Shown: positions 1 to 8,513, numbered from the stretch's first letter. The stretch: 64,000 bases of DNA from JABWAJ01 sp038323375 (GCA_038323375.1 JBBQGV010000011.1:1-64000); one strand, 5' to 3'. Program-made: numbers and translations. The notes: a model not told the origin generated them from the sequence alone.

Positions 1-1657
1 AGCCGGTTTCATCCCGGAAGGAATAAACCGTAGGCGTAACGTCGCCTTCATCAGCGCTGAATGCCCACCGCACCAAGTCGCGCGTTTCGCTGCCCGCAGT
101 CAGGCCGGTAATTTCAAAATCATTTTCGCCCAGCAGCGGGGAGTTTTCCAACTTGACCGTTGGATCCTGGCCGATTGATTTCACCAAAGCTTCTAAAGTT
201 CGGTTGGAGCGCATCATCTCGTCCGCTTTGTCACGAACCGCTGATTGCGTTTCCTGGCTCGGCATAATTGGCTCAGATAAAAACGCCACCTGTATGCCTT
301 GTTCGTTGTTGATGAATTTTTTATTCGTTACCTCTACCAAGTGTACGCCAAACTGCGTTTCGCAGACGTATATTTTTCCAGGCACGGCTTTGAAAAAGAT
401 CAGGTCATTGAAGGGTTTTACCAAACCGTTCATGCCATAATAGCCCAAATCACCACCTTTGGTTTTGGTGGCATCCGTTCCAAATTGAGTCGCTAAAGAG
501 TCAAACCGGTGCGTACCGGCTTCGATCAGCGTCTTGAGGCTGTCAATGGTTTTGCGCGCCTGGGCCAGTTCCATCGGGTTCGTTGCCTGACGCAGGATGT
601 GCCGCGACTGCACCGAGTCGGGAATGACCTTCCGGTCTAATATCTTAACGGCATTGTAGCTGTTTGCATCAATATAGGGGCCGTAGACCGTGCCGGCGGG
701 CAGTTTTAAAACGGTGTCGGCAATAGCAACGGGCAGATCCGCTTTTTTGAAATAAGCTTCATCAATGCGGCCTTCGTTGCGGAATACAAACTGGGAGTCG
801 TTTTCTGCCGTTTGGAATTCCGGGATGAGGTCGGCAATGCGCTTTTCCAAAGCAGCGGAGTCTGCCAGCGTAGCAGACACCTCGAAGATCGCCAATTGCA
901 GCTTGCGCGATGCTGCATCGCGCTTTAGTTTGCCTTCGTTTTCTTTGATGTAGGCTTCAAAATCAGCATCTTCCAGCGAAACGTCTGTATTTTCGATTTT
1001 GTCGTAAGGCACGTTTACATAAGCTACGTCAGCCGTCAGAGATTGCTCGTTGTAGAGCATTTCAGCCATCCAGGTGGGCGTATACATCGCTTTGGCAACC
1101 AATGCGCCTATTTTCGACTGAAGGCGGTCTTTGGTGATTTCCTTTTTCTGGTATTCCCAAAACTGGGTAAAGTTGGGTGCCAACTGGCCTTGTTCAATGG
1201 CTTCGTCAACCCGATCTTCTTCAATAATTTGCTTGATCTGGTTGAGTTGCTCGCGATTCATGCCTTGTGGATTGTTTGGATCCGGGAAGCGCTGTTGAAT
1301 GATCGTGCTGGGACGCGGACCAAACTGCAGGTCTTCCAGTTCCGGCTCGCTAACGCCAAGCCCGAGCGCTGCAGCCTCGTCTTTAACCAAAATTTCTTCT
1401 ACCGTATACTCCCAGAGCGCATTGCGGGCTGCAAGCGATGCGCTGCCCGAATTGCCGTAAAGCATGTTGAAGGTATTGTCGAAATTGATCACATCAATTT
1501 TTTCACCATTCACTTTGCCGAGCGTGCGAGTCAAGCTTCCAGTGCCGCCCGGGCCCGTGGAGTTGACCATGTCCATGATGACGAACCCGCCAACACCCAG
1601 CGCGACCGTAACCAGTACGATCCATGACCTTTTTCGAATTTCACTTATCAGAGCCAT
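1..1657 (-). CDS. SurA/PpiD-like periplasmic peptidylprolyl isomerase (3' end missing)
   Basis: About 552 codons are visible and the gene runs off the left edge, so the C-terminus is missing. The protein starts MALISEIRKRSW; residues ~9-32 form one hydrophobic anchor (SWIVLVTVALGVGGFVI), which is the PpiD arrangement: inner-membrane anchor and periplasmic chaperone body. A SurA-N-type helical domain follows. At about residues 340-445 is a parvulin domain with the motifs SRHIL, GGDLGYYG and VKPF. The family catalyses cis-trans isomerisation of prolyl bonds and helps exported proteins fold. The ATG at 1655-1657 is the first one after an intergenic stretch and gives the basic-then-hydrophobic N-terminus expected. 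It is transcribed divergently from hisIE. The family is clear; whether it is orthologous to E. coli PpiD is inference. Confidence 0.9.
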   Translation of the reverse strand, partial: MALISEIRKRSWIVLVTVALGVGGFVIMDMVNSTGPGGTGSLTRTLGKVNGEKIDVINFDNTFNMLYGNSGSASLAARNALWEYTVEEILVKDEAAALGLGVSEPELEDLQFGPRPSTIIQQRFPDPNNPQGMNREQLNQIKQIIEEDRVDEAIEQGQLAPNFTQFWEYQKKEITKDRLQSKIGALVAKAMYTPTWMAEMLYNEQSLTADVAYVNVPYDKIENTDVSLEDADFEAYIKENEGKLKRDAASRKLQLAIFEVSATLADSAALEKRIADLIPEFQTAENDSQFVFRNEGRIDEAYFKKADLPVAIADTVLKLPAGTVYGPYIDANSYNAVKILDRKVIPDSVQSRHILRQATNPMELAQARKTIDSLKTLIEAGTHRFDSLATQFGTDATKTKGGDLGYYGMNGLVKPFNDLIFFKAVPGKIYVCETQFGVHLVEVTNKKFINNEQGIQVAFLSEPIMPSQETQSAVRDKADEMMRSNRTLEALVKSIGQDPTVKLENSPLLGENDFEITGLTAGSETRDLVRWAFSADEGDVTPTVYSFRDETG

Positions 1658-1871
1658 CCTTTAAACTGTTATTTTGTTTTCCGCCCGATCTGTTTCCAGT
1701 GCAGACCGACGATATCCAAGTTACTAAAAATCAGCGAGTTGTAAAACGAATTTCACAAACGAAATGCAAAGATAAAATCCCTTACTGAAAAAACCATACA
1801 AAGTGAGCGGATTGATCGCGAAAATCAAAATTTAACAGCTCTACTGCAACGACTTATCCGGTGGCGGGTTC

Positions 1872-1879
1872 TACCTTTG
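1872..1879 (+). promoter_or_regulatory. Bacteroidota -7 promoter element for hisIE
   Basis: TACCTTTG fits the Bacteroidota -7 consensus TAnnTTTG exactly and lies 30 bases before the hisIE ATG. It also overlaps an in-frame TTG at 1877, which is therefore unlikely to be the start codon. No clear -33 TTG is seen. Confidence 0.5.
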
Positions 1880-1909
1880 CGTTTCTTTTTGCCACCAATA
1901 CCACATAAA

Positions 1910-2515
1910 ATGACGATAATTTCTGCCCAACCGGACTTTGAAAAGGGTCAGGGACTCCTTCCTGCCATCGTGCAAGACGCCCAAACCGGCAAGGTGCTGA
2001 TGCTGGGTTATATGGACAAAGCTGCTTATGAAAAGACGTTGCAGGAAAGGGTCGTCACGTTCTTCAGCCGCAGCAAAAACCGCCTGTGGACGAAAGGGGA
2101 GACCAGCGGCAATTTTCTTCGGGTGAAGGACTTCGCCCTCGATTGCGATCAGGATACCCTGTTGCTGAAGGCAGACCCCGAAGGCCCGGTTTGCCACACC
2201 GGACAGGATACCTGCTTCGGGGAGACCAATCGTCCAGATGATTTTTTGCACACCCTCGAAGCGGTCATCCGCCAACGCCGCGACCACCCCGGCGAAAGTT
2301 CCTACACGACGTCCCTTTTTCAGAAAGGCATCAATAAAATTGCCCAAAAAGTAGGCGAAGAAGCCGTAGAATTGGTCATCGAAGCCAAAGACGACAACCC
2401 GGATCTTTTCTTAGGTGAAGCAGCGGATCTGATGTTCCACTATCTGGTTTTGCTTGCCGCAAAAGGGTTTGAATTGGATGACGTGATTGGGGTGTTGCGG
2501 AAGCGGCATCAGTGA
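1910..2515 (+). CDS. hisIE: Bifunctional phosphoribosyl-AMP cyclohydrolase / phosphoribosyl-ATP pyrophosphatase
   Basis: Catalyses steps two and three of histidine synthesis in the cytoplasm: PR-ATP to PR-AMP, then ring opening of PR-AMP. The HisI half (residues ~1-110) shows MLGYMD, FFSRSK, LWTKGETSGN and the metal-ligand region DCDQDT...GPVCHTG...CFG. The HisE half (~120-201) shows the MazG-like QKVGEEAVELVIEAK and EAADLMFHYLV helices. The length of 201 residues is normal for the fusion. The start is the ATG at 1910, not the in-frame TTG at 1877 inside the promoter. It stands alone here; hisA, hisH and hisB lie about 44 kb away on the other strand, so the usual his operon is dispersed. No his leader peptide was seen upstream. 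Confidence 0.97.
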   Translation: MTIISAQPDFEKGQGLLPAIVQDAQTGKVLMLGYMDKAAYEKTLQERVVTFFSRSKNRLWTKGETSGNFLRVKDFALDCDQDTLLLKADPEGPVCHTGQDTCFGETNRPDDFLHTLEAVIRQRRDHPGESSYTTSLFQKGINKIAQKVGEEAVELVIEAKDDNPDLFLGEAADLMFHYLVLLAAKGFELDDVIGVLRKRHQ

Positions 2516-2598
2516 GGAAATGGGCAAGTTTGCAAATGGGCAAATGGGCAAATTGCAAGTTGGCAAACTTGCCTCTTGCAAACTTGCAAACTCACCCC
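2516..2598. repeat. Word-repeat dyad (GGCAAA/GCAAG tokens)
   Basis: This gap between two convergent stop codons consists almost wholly of short variants of GCAAG, TTTGCAAA and GGGCAAAT. They are followed by their complements TTGCC, CTTGC and TTGCAAAC, so the two halves can fold on each other. Similar dyads built from related or different words occur at 24216, 55068, 57370 and 58857. It could act as a two-way transcription end, but there is no U-run. Confidence 0.7.
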
Positions 2599-3522
2599 TC
2601 ACCGCCCCAACCACTTCAACACCCGCGAATGCGTTTTCCAAACCCGGAAATAAGGCTGCTGCACGGCTCCGAACTGCCGGCGGATGGCTTCCACATTTTG
2701 CATCATGCTGCCTTCGAAGTCGAAATGATTAAGTCCGAGCACTTCTTTGGTATAGCGGATGGCTTCCCAGGTGAGCAGGATGCCGGCGCCGCTGTTCCTG
2801 GTTTCCGGGTTGTCGCCCGCAATATGGTAATACGCGGTTTCCGAATCAAAAATCAGGCAGGCCGCAGAATGCAGCCGCCCCGAGTCGTCGCTGGCAAAAA
2901 ACAGCTGGCGAGCCTGCTGGGCGAGCAGAGCTTCATCGTGGCTTTTCAGCAACTCAAAAGGGTAGGGTAGTCGGAGCGCCTGCCGGTCGAAACTCATCCG
3001 GTTAATGCGGTATAAGTCGGTGATGTCGCCGCCCCGTGTCACGGAAACTGCGGCCTGCGCCTTGCGGATGTTGCGCTGCATGTTGCGGTTGATGCCGTCG
3101 TAAATGCGGTCGAGGTCATCCAGCACAAGCCGGTAGGTATAGCGCGTACTTTGCTGGTAGCCTTTCCAGTAAAATGGCAGCCAGTTGGTCACCGTCGGGG
3201 AAAAATCCTGTTCAAAAGCGTCCACCGCCGGCAATTTTGCAATAAGCGCATCATATAATCGGTGCGTCTCCGTAAGGGAATAAGGGGCATCGGCTTTTCG
3301 CAAATACGGCCCCAGGTGCTTCACAAAAGGCGGCATCGCGATGTACCGGAACGGGCCTTTTTGTTTCAGGAAATAAGGCAGCGCCGCTACAATTTGCCCG
3401 CCTTCTTCCACGGTTGCCGCCCCCCATTCGCCGCCTGCACAAACGGCGTCTAAGTACCAGTCTTGCGCAAAGATGGGCAGGTGCGAATTGGCGTTGCAAA
3501 ATTGGCGGTAAGCCGTTGTCAT
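2599..3522 (-). CDS. FemAB-like / GNAT-fold acyltransferase
   Basis: 307 residues from the ATG at 3522. An upstream in-frame start at 3573 would add 17 residues of no recognisable character. The C-terminal half has a GNAT/FemAB-type fold signature: IRKAQ, a tract reading LFFASDDSGRLHSAACLIFD, then YYHIAGDNPETRNSGAG and a following LTWEAI helix. The family adds amino acids or acyl groups to peptidoglycan precursors or polysaccharides; the substrate cannot be told from sequence. The upstream part (AQDWYLDAVC, ALPYFLKQKGPF) matches Bacteroidota proteins annotated as GNAT-family acetyltransferases. Convergent with hisIE, separated by the word-repeat dyad. Family assignment is good, exact role unknown. 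Confidence 0.75.
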   Translation of the reverse strand: MTTAYRQFCNANSHLPIFAQDWYLDAVCAGGEWGAATVEEGGQIVAALPYFLKQKGPFRYIAMPPFVKHLGPYLRKADAPYSLTETHRLYDALIAKLPAVDAFEQDFSPTVTNWLPFYWKGYQQSTRYTYRLVLDDLDRIYDGINRNMQRNIRKAQAAVSVTRGGDITDLYRINRMSFDRQALRLPYPFELLKSHDEALLAQQARQLFFASDDSGRLHSAACLIFDSETAYYHIAGDNPETRNSGAGILLTWEAIRYTKEVLGLNHFDFEGSMMQNVEAIRRQFGAVQQPYFRVWKTHSRVLKWLGR

Positions 3523-3747
3523 AGTCGTATCATTATGTCCTGTCGAGCGCAGGGAGACGGCTCCATTAGCCATTCCTGCTCCTCTAATAAGCTACCCTTT
3601 TTGCTTACTCATTTGCTCTTGTGTTCTAAAAATGCCAGCAGCAATCGGCCTTTCAAAGTGGTCAGGTATTGTTGTTTGGGGCTGGTGGGCTTGTTGGGGT
3701 AGGGTCATGGTGAGCCAGTTTATAGCCACCAATGGCTGTATGCAAGT

Positions 3748-3867
3748 TTCAAAGTTGTTGGTGAATGCGCAAATACTGCGGTAAACTGCATCCGGATTCC
3801 AGCCTTCTTTGAACTCAATACGGTCTGATTCCACCGTTCGGGCAGCGAGTAGGTCTTGTATGTTGAG
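3748..3867 (-). pseudogene. AlbA_2 (Schlafen-type) domain fragment
   Basis: Only about 40 residues (NIQDLLAARTVESDRIEFK, then EGWNPDAVYRSICAF) match the start of AlbA_2 ATP-binding/helicase-like proteins. The match stops after NNFE and the reading frame continues into unrelated sequence. The normal protein is several hundred residues. This is a truncated remnant in a region of other remnants. Confidence 0.7.
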
Positions 3868-3931
3868 GTGAAGTGCCACTTGTTTAAGCTGATGGTGTTT
3901 GAGGGTGATGGGAAATTTGTTTTTTACTGTA

Positions 3932-4075
3932 TCAGCGCATAGGAGGTAGCCCATACATACTGTCAACAATCATATCCGCAAAGGCGCGGCGTGTGAAAAG
4001 GTCAATCCACTCAACAACCGGGCGTATTAAAAAGTTAAGGTCATGCTGGTCAAGTATTTTGTAACGCATATTCAT
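3932..4075 (-). pseudogene. REP-associated (Y1/IS200-like) transposase N-terminal remnant
   Basis: A 47-codon frame reads MNMRYKILDQHDLNFLI then VVEWIDLFTRRAFADMIVDS before a stop. This resembles the N-terminus of Bacteroidota RAYT-like transposases (YKIxDQxGLNFLTxxVVxWxDLFTR), recalled from memory. The HUH catalytic part and the tyrosine are missing. A hairpin-rich 111-bp repeat of the type such enzymes mobilise lies just beside it at 4140 and again at 4467. Confidence 0.65.
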
Positions 4076-4139
4076 CGGTTTTTAGAGCTGAAAGATAAGC
4101 AAAATGGAAGTTACTGGAAATAAAAATGCTGAATGATTG

Positions 4140-4250
4140 ACGGCGGGCTGAACCCGCAACTTTGGTCTGTGTGCGACGTTGGAGGTCGCAACAAGCAGCG
4201 CCGTTTTAAAATGAAGCGGTTGGAAAGGAATAGAGCTTACGCACGAGCGG
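4140..4250. repeat. 111-bp hairpin repeat, copy 1
   Basis: Begins ACGGCGGGCTGAACCCGC and ends GCACGAGCGG. Two hairpins are visible: GCGGG-ctgaa-CCCGC and GCGAC-gttgga-GGTCGC. Copy 2 at 4467 is the same length and mostly identical. REP-like in structure. Confidence 0.85.
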
Positions 4251-4395
4251 GCTAATCGTGGTCCCAGCTTTAGCCCCTAATTGAGCCAGTGAAATCCAAC
4301 GGAACAGCACACGCAAGGCGAAGCCTGCACACGAGTAAGCAGAGTTTTCATAAGTTTTCGGTTATTAATTATTTAACCGCTGTTTTTTAAATAGA

Positions 4396-4420
4396 GTAAC
4401 GAAGGGAGTACAACATTTTT
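4396..4420. repeat. 26-bp direct repeat, copy 1 (4393-4418; partner at 5420-5445)
   Basis: AGAGTAACGAAGGGAGTACA... matches AGGGTAACCAAAGGAGTACA... at 5420 in 23 of 26 positions. The two copies enclose repeat copy 2, the RHS remnant and the Rpn gene. This could mark an old insertion or duplication boundary. Confidence 0.55.
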
Positions 4421-4466
4421 TGTGATTTGGATGGCTTGATGGGGTTCTTTTTATGGTAAAGAGCAC

Positions 4467-4577
4467 ACGGCGGGCTGAACCCGCAACTTTGGTCTGTATG
4501 CGACCGTGGAGGTCGTGACGAGCAGCGCCGTTTTAAAATGGAGGGGTTGGAAAGGAATGGAGCTTGGGTGCGAGCGG
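4467..4577. repeat. 111-bp hairpin repeat, copy 2
   Basis: Same unit and orientation as copy 1 (4140-4250). The second hairpin here reads GCGACC-gtgga-GGTCGT, so pairing is kept although bases differ. It abuts the RHS remnant directly. Confidence 0.85.
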
Positions 4578-4743
4578 CGTATTGCCGGAGCCCCATATCT
4601 ATGATGCCCCGGCGCATGAGGTGCTAAATATTGCCCGCCCGGTCATAGTTGTAGGTGTTGGAAAAAGCATCCGGATACGGAGAGAACCCAAAGAACACGT
4701 TGTTGGTCTTTGTGAGGCGGTGCAGGCCGTCGTATTCATACAG
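4574..4743 (-). pseudogene. RHS/YD-repeat protein fragment
   Basis: One frame reads LYEYDGLHRLTKTNNVFF, then SNTYNYDRAGNI, a stop, then HLMRRGIIDMGL. YEYDGLHRLT and YNYDRAGN are typical YD repeats of RHS polymorphic-toxin proteins. Only about 55 codons remain, with an internal stop. No RHS core or toxin domain is present in the window. Confidence 0.7.
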
Positions 4744-4752
4744 GCATCGTAT

Positions 4753-5346
4753 TCAGTTCATCATTCCCTGTTCCTTCAAAATGCGAACGACCTCCTCCTC
4801 CCTAATCGCTGCAACAACTCCTATTGTAGGTATATCAAGCCCCAAACGGAAGCTGTTCACAACAACGGCTATGGTTTTTTCCTCTTGTCCTTCTACACGT
4901 CCTTCCGCTTTGGCCGTTTCCAGAACCCCATAAGAAATGGCTAATTCCTTCTGGTGGGCTTCGTACTGCGCTTTTGCACTTGCGTCCATGTTATCGTAGT
5001 TTAATAGTTCGGCAACTTTGTCTAAGCCCGGGGCGCTATAATGCTCGGGCAGACTGTTGTTTTTTAGATAATAAATCCACTCATCCAGCGTGTCTTTGGC
5101 TATGTCGTTGAATTTGTTGACTTTGATGATGTAGTATTCCGGGTGTTCGTTTTCACAAAGAATGTCTACTTTGTTGATTTTGTCATCCGCCTGCTCGCTA
5201 TTGCCTTCCGATTCGGGAATGTTCACGATTTTGATGTGCCGGCGCAGCAACACCGTCAGCAGACCCTCCAATACATCGTAGTTGGCTTTTTGCCGCAACA
5301 ACTTTTTGATGGCCCAATCAAAACTGACTAAGGGGCGTGCTTTCAT
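4753..5346 (-). CDS. Rpn-family PD-(D/E)XK nuclease/putative transposase with internal deletion
   Basis: 197 residues. The N-terminus (VSFDWAIKKLLRQKANYDVLE, NKVDIL) and C-terminal part (PEYYIIKVNKFNDIAKDTL, DEWIYYLKN) match the Rpn recombination-promoting nuclease family, usually near 300 residues. Between NKVDILCEN and HPEYYIIK about 90-100 residues expected from the family are absent, in frame. That segment normally carries the ExQ/ExK catalytic strand, so the first acidic residue (KVD) is kept and the second half of the active site is lost. The C-terminal KAEGRVEGQEEKT helix is typical. The product is probably nuclease-dead. The deletion is inferred from memory of the family. Confidence 0.75.
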   Translation of the reverse strand: MKARPLVSFDWAIKKLLRQKANYDVLEGLLTVLLRRHIKIVNIPESEGNSEQADDKINKVDILCENEHPEYYIIKVNKFNDIAKDTLDEWIYYLKNNSLPEHYSAPGLDKVAELLNYDNMDASAKAQYEAHQKELAISYGVLETAKAEGRVEGQEEKTIAVVVNSFRLGLDIPTIGVVAAIREEEVVRILKEQGMMN

Positions 5347-5419
5347 CCGCTTTTTTTACAAAAATACGCCATTTAGGGCATTTTTACAACATCTAATGGG
5401 CTTTGTTATCTCAAAAAAC

Positions 5420-5445
5420 AGGGTAACCAAAGGAGTACAACATTT
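5420..5445. repeat. 26-bp direct repeat, copy 2
   Basis: Partner of the copy at 4393-4418 (23 of 26 identical), same orientation. The rest of 5347-5582 shows nothing recognisable. Confidence 0.55.
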
Positions 5446-5582
5446 CAGGAATACGGAAAATCCCCGGTAGGCAGCAAGAGAAATTTCTTATCAAAATTCA
5501 TTGAAAGACAGCTTGTTACAAGATGTCACCTATGAACGCCCATGAACATCTATAGACATGAGTGAAGCTGTGAACACAAATG

Positions 5583-5656
5583 TGATCCCGACAGGATTCG
5601 AACCTGTGACCTACTGATTAGAAGTCAGTTGCTCTATCCGGCTGAGCTACGGGACC
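5583..5656 (-). tRNA. tRNA-Arg (anticodon TCT)
   Basis: On the minus strand the 74-nt sequence starts GGTCCCGTAGCTCAGCCGG. It has a 7-bp acceptor stem (GGTCCCG with CGGGATC, one G-U), the anticodon loop CTTCTAA in the stem ACTGA/TCAGT, and the T arm with GGTTCGAATCC. The discriminator base is A and CCA is not encoded. Anticodon TCT reads AGA/AGG arginine codons. Confidence 0.97.
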
Positions 5657-5703
5657 AATTATATACAGGGCGCAAAATTACGCTTTTTACGATCTTCTTC
5701 AGT

Positions 5704-7299
5704 TCAAGGGACAATAATTTTTCGAACCGCCCGGCCTTTTGGGCTGCGAAGGTAAAGTGTATAGGTACCGGAAGGGTAATTCCCAAGGAATAGTTCCCTC
5801 GTGTTGCGCCCGCTGAAGACCTGCCGCCCGGCGGCATCGAAGAGCAGAACCTCGTAGTTGGCCCAGGGGGTTTGCAGGGTGCAGGTATCGTTGGCGGGAT
5901 TGGGGAACACGAAAATTTCCAGTTCCGGTTTAACAGGGATATCCGTTGTGGTAACCAGATTCAGGCGGGCCAAAAAAGCGTCGAAGCCACCAACAGCCGG
6001 GTAAGGTTGGTTGCCAAACTGAATGCTTTGGCGAAAACTGCCGGACGCCCAGATTTGTCCGGTGCCATCGGGGACAAGCGACAACGCCAGCGCATCGCCA
6101 GCACCGTTGAGGGCTTCTATGTGGATGGACTGCAAAGCCGGGTCAAACGCGGCCAAAAAAGCCCGCACCTGCCCGTTGTTGGTCGTCAGGCTGAAACCGT
6201 CTATGGTCATACTGCCTTCAAAATAACCGCTTATGGTGATGGTTTCGCCATGAATGGCAATGCCGGTGGCCTGTTCCTGCAAAGCGCCGCCCATTGAACG
6301 CGCCAGCAGCGGCGTGCCGTCGGGGGCGTAGCGGAGGAGATAAAAATCAGGAATGCCGTTGAGGCTCTGGATGGAAAAACCATCGGCGAGGTTCATCACG
6401 CCGATGAAACTCCCAGTGAGGTAGATATGACCGGTTGCAGCGATGGCGATGTCGCTCACGTTGTCGTCGTGTACACCGCCGGCTCTGCGCGCCCACAGAA
6501 CTTGGCCATCAGCATTGAACCGGGTCACAAAAACATCGCGGTCGGACGTATTGGCCACTAAGGTTTGGTCGCCAAACTGCGCTTGTTTGTCATAGAAGCC
6601 GCTTGCAAGCACATCGCCGGTAGCGGGGTCAACAGCCAGCGCTTCGCTGCGGGTATCTTCCTGGCCACCGCAGTTCAGCGCCCAGATAAATTGACCATCC
6701 GCTGTGAATTTTGCCAAAAAAAAGTCGGTATTGCCGTGGGCGGTTAGCGTGGTATCGGTTCCAAAAACCAATTGCCCCTGGAAAAAGCCGCTGAGGTAAA
6801 CGCTGCCGTCCGGCGCTATGGCGAGGTCGCCGGCTGCTTTCAAAGAACTGCCGTCTATCACTTTGCCCCATTGGGGTTGCCCGGTGCTGTTGTAGCGGAT
6901 CAGGAAAATCGCTTTCGGGTTTTGCGCGGCTTCCAATTGCAGGTCGCCGAATTGCGCCGTAAACCAAAAAGCGCCGGCGCAGACCACCCCGCCCTGCGGA
7001 TGTGCGGCCACGCCTGCTGATTCCTCATCTAAGAAACTTCCGCCTGAAACCGCCCAGTCGAGGGTGCCGGCAGGGGTAGTTTTCAGCAGCAAAAAATCCT
7101 GACCGCCACTGTTGGTGAGGGTTGTGCCGCCAAGGTTCAGCGCAGCGTTGTACGTCCCCGCAGCATACACGCTACCATCCAGGGCTATGGCGGTGGCGTT
7201 CAGTGCATCGTTGCCCGTACTTCCGGCAATCAGTGCCTGTCCGGCAGCCCGGGGGCTCATTTGCGCAAGCAGCGCAAGCACGATCAGTACTTTATTCAT
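5704..7299 (-). CDS. Secreted beta-propeller (SBBP-type) protein with T9SS sorting domain
   Basis: 531 residues. Signal peptide MNKVLIVLALLAQMSPRAAG, then repeated blocks such as AIALDGSVYAAGTY, IAPDGSVYLSGFF, VDPATGDVLASGFYD and IAATGHIYLTGSF spaced about 45-60 residues, as in SBBP/NHL-like propellers. The last ~75 residues are a type A T9SS C-terminal domain (VFPNPANDTC, LLFDAAGRQVF, LFLGNYPSGTYTL, VRKIIVP), so the protein should cross the outer membrane and be attached or released. Its ATG overlaps the upstream HD gene stop by 4 bases (7296-7299), implying translational coupling. Ligand or enzymatic role unknown. Confidence 0.9.
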   Translation of the reverse strand: MNKVLIVLALLAQMSPRAAGQALIAGSTGNDALNATAIALDGSVYAAGTYNAALNLGGTTLTNSGGQDFLLLKTTPAGTLDWAVSGGSFLDEESAGVAAHPQGGVVCAGAFWFTAQFGDLQLEAAQNPKAIFLIRYNSTGQPQWGKVIDGSSLKAAGDLAIAPDGSVYLSGFFQGQLVFGTDTTLTAHGNTDFFLAKFTADGQFIWALNCGGQEDTRSEALAVDPATGDVLASGFYDKQAQFGDQTLVANTSDRDVFVTRFNADGQVLWARRAGGVHDDNVSDIAIAATGHIYLTGSFIGVMNLADGFSIQSLNGIPDFYLLRYAPDGTPLLARSMGGALQEQATGIAIHGETITISGYFEGSMTIDGFSLTTNNGQVRAFLAAFDPALQSIHIEALNGAGDALALSLVPDGTGQIWASGSFRQSIQFGNQPYPAVGGFDAFLARLNLVTTTDIPVKPELEIFVFPNPANDTCTLQTPWANYEVLLFDAAGRQVFSGRNTRELFLGNYPSGTYTLYLRSPKGRAVRKIIVP

Positions 7300-8513
7300 A
7301 CTAAAAATGCAATTGCGAAAAGCGCCACCGAAAAGATGATGCCGTACATAAATATGTCGTAACAGATACTGAGGTAGCGGTATTTTTTAGCTAAAACGAT
7401 GCCGAGGTAAAAGAGGTCTTTGGTCATCGAACTGTACAAAAAATCGCGGTCTTTGATCATTTCCATAATGCCCCAATGGAAGTCTTCGAAGCCCATGTTG
7501 TAGAAATTCCCAAAAAAAAGCAGGTTGGAGCGTTTTTGTACAATGTCTTCCCGGGTGAATTTTCCTTCTGTCACTTTGGGGCGCGTAGACAAAATGGCGT
7601 ATACCAAAGCTGCCAGGCAAACGCACAACAGCGCGATGGTAGGCAATACAAGACGGGGGTTGTCGCCAAACTTGGGCACTAAGTTGGAAACGACAATAGA
7701 GATGATGATCGCATTGATACTCAGCATAATGTTGGCCTTGTTGTCGGCAATGGAGCTGAGGCTGATGTGGGTGCGGTAGGTGGTACGGTACATCGTTTCC
7801 ACGCCGCGTCCGAGGTTGATTTCTTTCAGGTCGTATTCCTTGCTCTTTAGCTTTTGCTTCTTTTTTTGCTTGTCGCCGCCGAAAATAGCGTCTTCGATGA
7901 GTTCTGCCAGCTTGGGGTTTACGCGCAGTTTTTGTTTGCGCAATTGCCGGATATGCTTCAGTTTTTGCTCGCCGTAGATTTCATTGGCCACCTCGGTATG
8001 GTATTGGTGGTTGGTCATGAAGTCCAGTTCAAAATCCAGCCATTCCTGATCCGACATCACGATGTTTTGGGTGAGGAGCAATTCCTGGCGCAATTTTCCG
8101 GTACGTTCCCAGTAAAATTCATTGCCAAGGTGCGAGAGGTCGGCGTCGCAAAGGAGTTCTTCGGTCAGGTTTCGCGGGCGTTGCGGCAGTTTGGTGGCCA
8201 TGATGCACCCGGCAATGCGGTTGATTTTAGCTTCGGGGTAGTTGTGTTTTGCCAAAAAATTGCGGACGTTTTCGCAGGAGCGCAATTCGTGATTCGCCGC
8301 GCCTTCGTTATACCCGGTATCGTGAAACCAGGCAGCCAATTTCAAAATTTCGAGGCTTTCTGCATCGAGGTCTGCGTCTTCCGCTAACCGCCCCACCGCG
8401 CCAACCGTATAACGGGTATGGTTCAGGTCGTGAAAATAGTGTTCGGGTTTGACGTTTGTTTCAATAAAAGCACAGATGTGCGCTTCTGCTGCTGCCAGGA
8501 TGTTATTTGCCAT
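7296..8513 (-). CDS. HD-domain protein fused to a Pycsar-effector (PycTM) membrane domain
   Basis: 405 residues. Residues ~1-190 form an HD phosphohydrolase-like domain with YFHDLNH, AAWFHDTGY and LLCDADLSHLG as metal ligands. After a basic linker (GGDKQKKKQKLKSKE) comes a domain starting TYRTHISLSSIADNKANIML with three hydrophobic helices (NAIIISIVVSNLV; IALLCVCLAALVYAIL; YGIIFSVALFAIAFLV). It matches the PycTM effector domain of Pycsar anti-phage systems. Such HD-PycTM fusions are also common in Bacteroidota without a cyclase, and none is seen here, so a housekeeping or stress role is as likely as defence. It follows FecR by 67 bases and overlaps the propeller gene by 4. Confidence 0.85.
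   Translation of the reverse strand: MANNILAAAEAHICAFIETNVKPEHYFHDLNHTRYTVGAVGRLAEDADLDAESLEILKLAAWFHDTGYNEGAANHELRSCENVRNFLAKHNYPEAKINRIAGCIMATKLPQRPRNLTEELLCDADLSHLGNEFYWERTGKLRQELLLTQNIVMSDQEWLDFELDFMTNHQYHTEVANEIYGEQKLKHIRQLRKQKLRVNPKLAELIEDAIFGGDKQKKKQKLKSKEYDLKEINLGRGVETMYRTTYRTHISLSSIADNKANIMLSINAIIISIVVSNLVPKFGDNPRLVLPTIALLCVCLAALVYAILSTRPKVTEGKFTREDIVQKRSNLLFFGNFYNMGFEDFHWGIMEMIKDRDFLYSSMTKDLFYLGIVLAKKYRYLSICYDIFMYGIIFSVALFAIAFLV

Noticed and set aside
1043..1627. 194-codon plus-strand open frame
   Set aside because: It is antisense to the prolyl isomerase gene, whose domains are clear; no protein-like motif.
1658..1909. Histidine leader peptide before hisIE
   Set aside because: No His codon run and no terminator; only a promoter element is seen.
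3262..3702. Plus-strand frames opposite and beside the acyltransferase
   Set aside because: Shadow frames of the acyltransferase and of the AlbA_2 remnant.
7296..8513. A complete Pycsar defence system
   Set aside because: Only the effector-type domain is present; no pyrimidine cyclase gene is found in the window.
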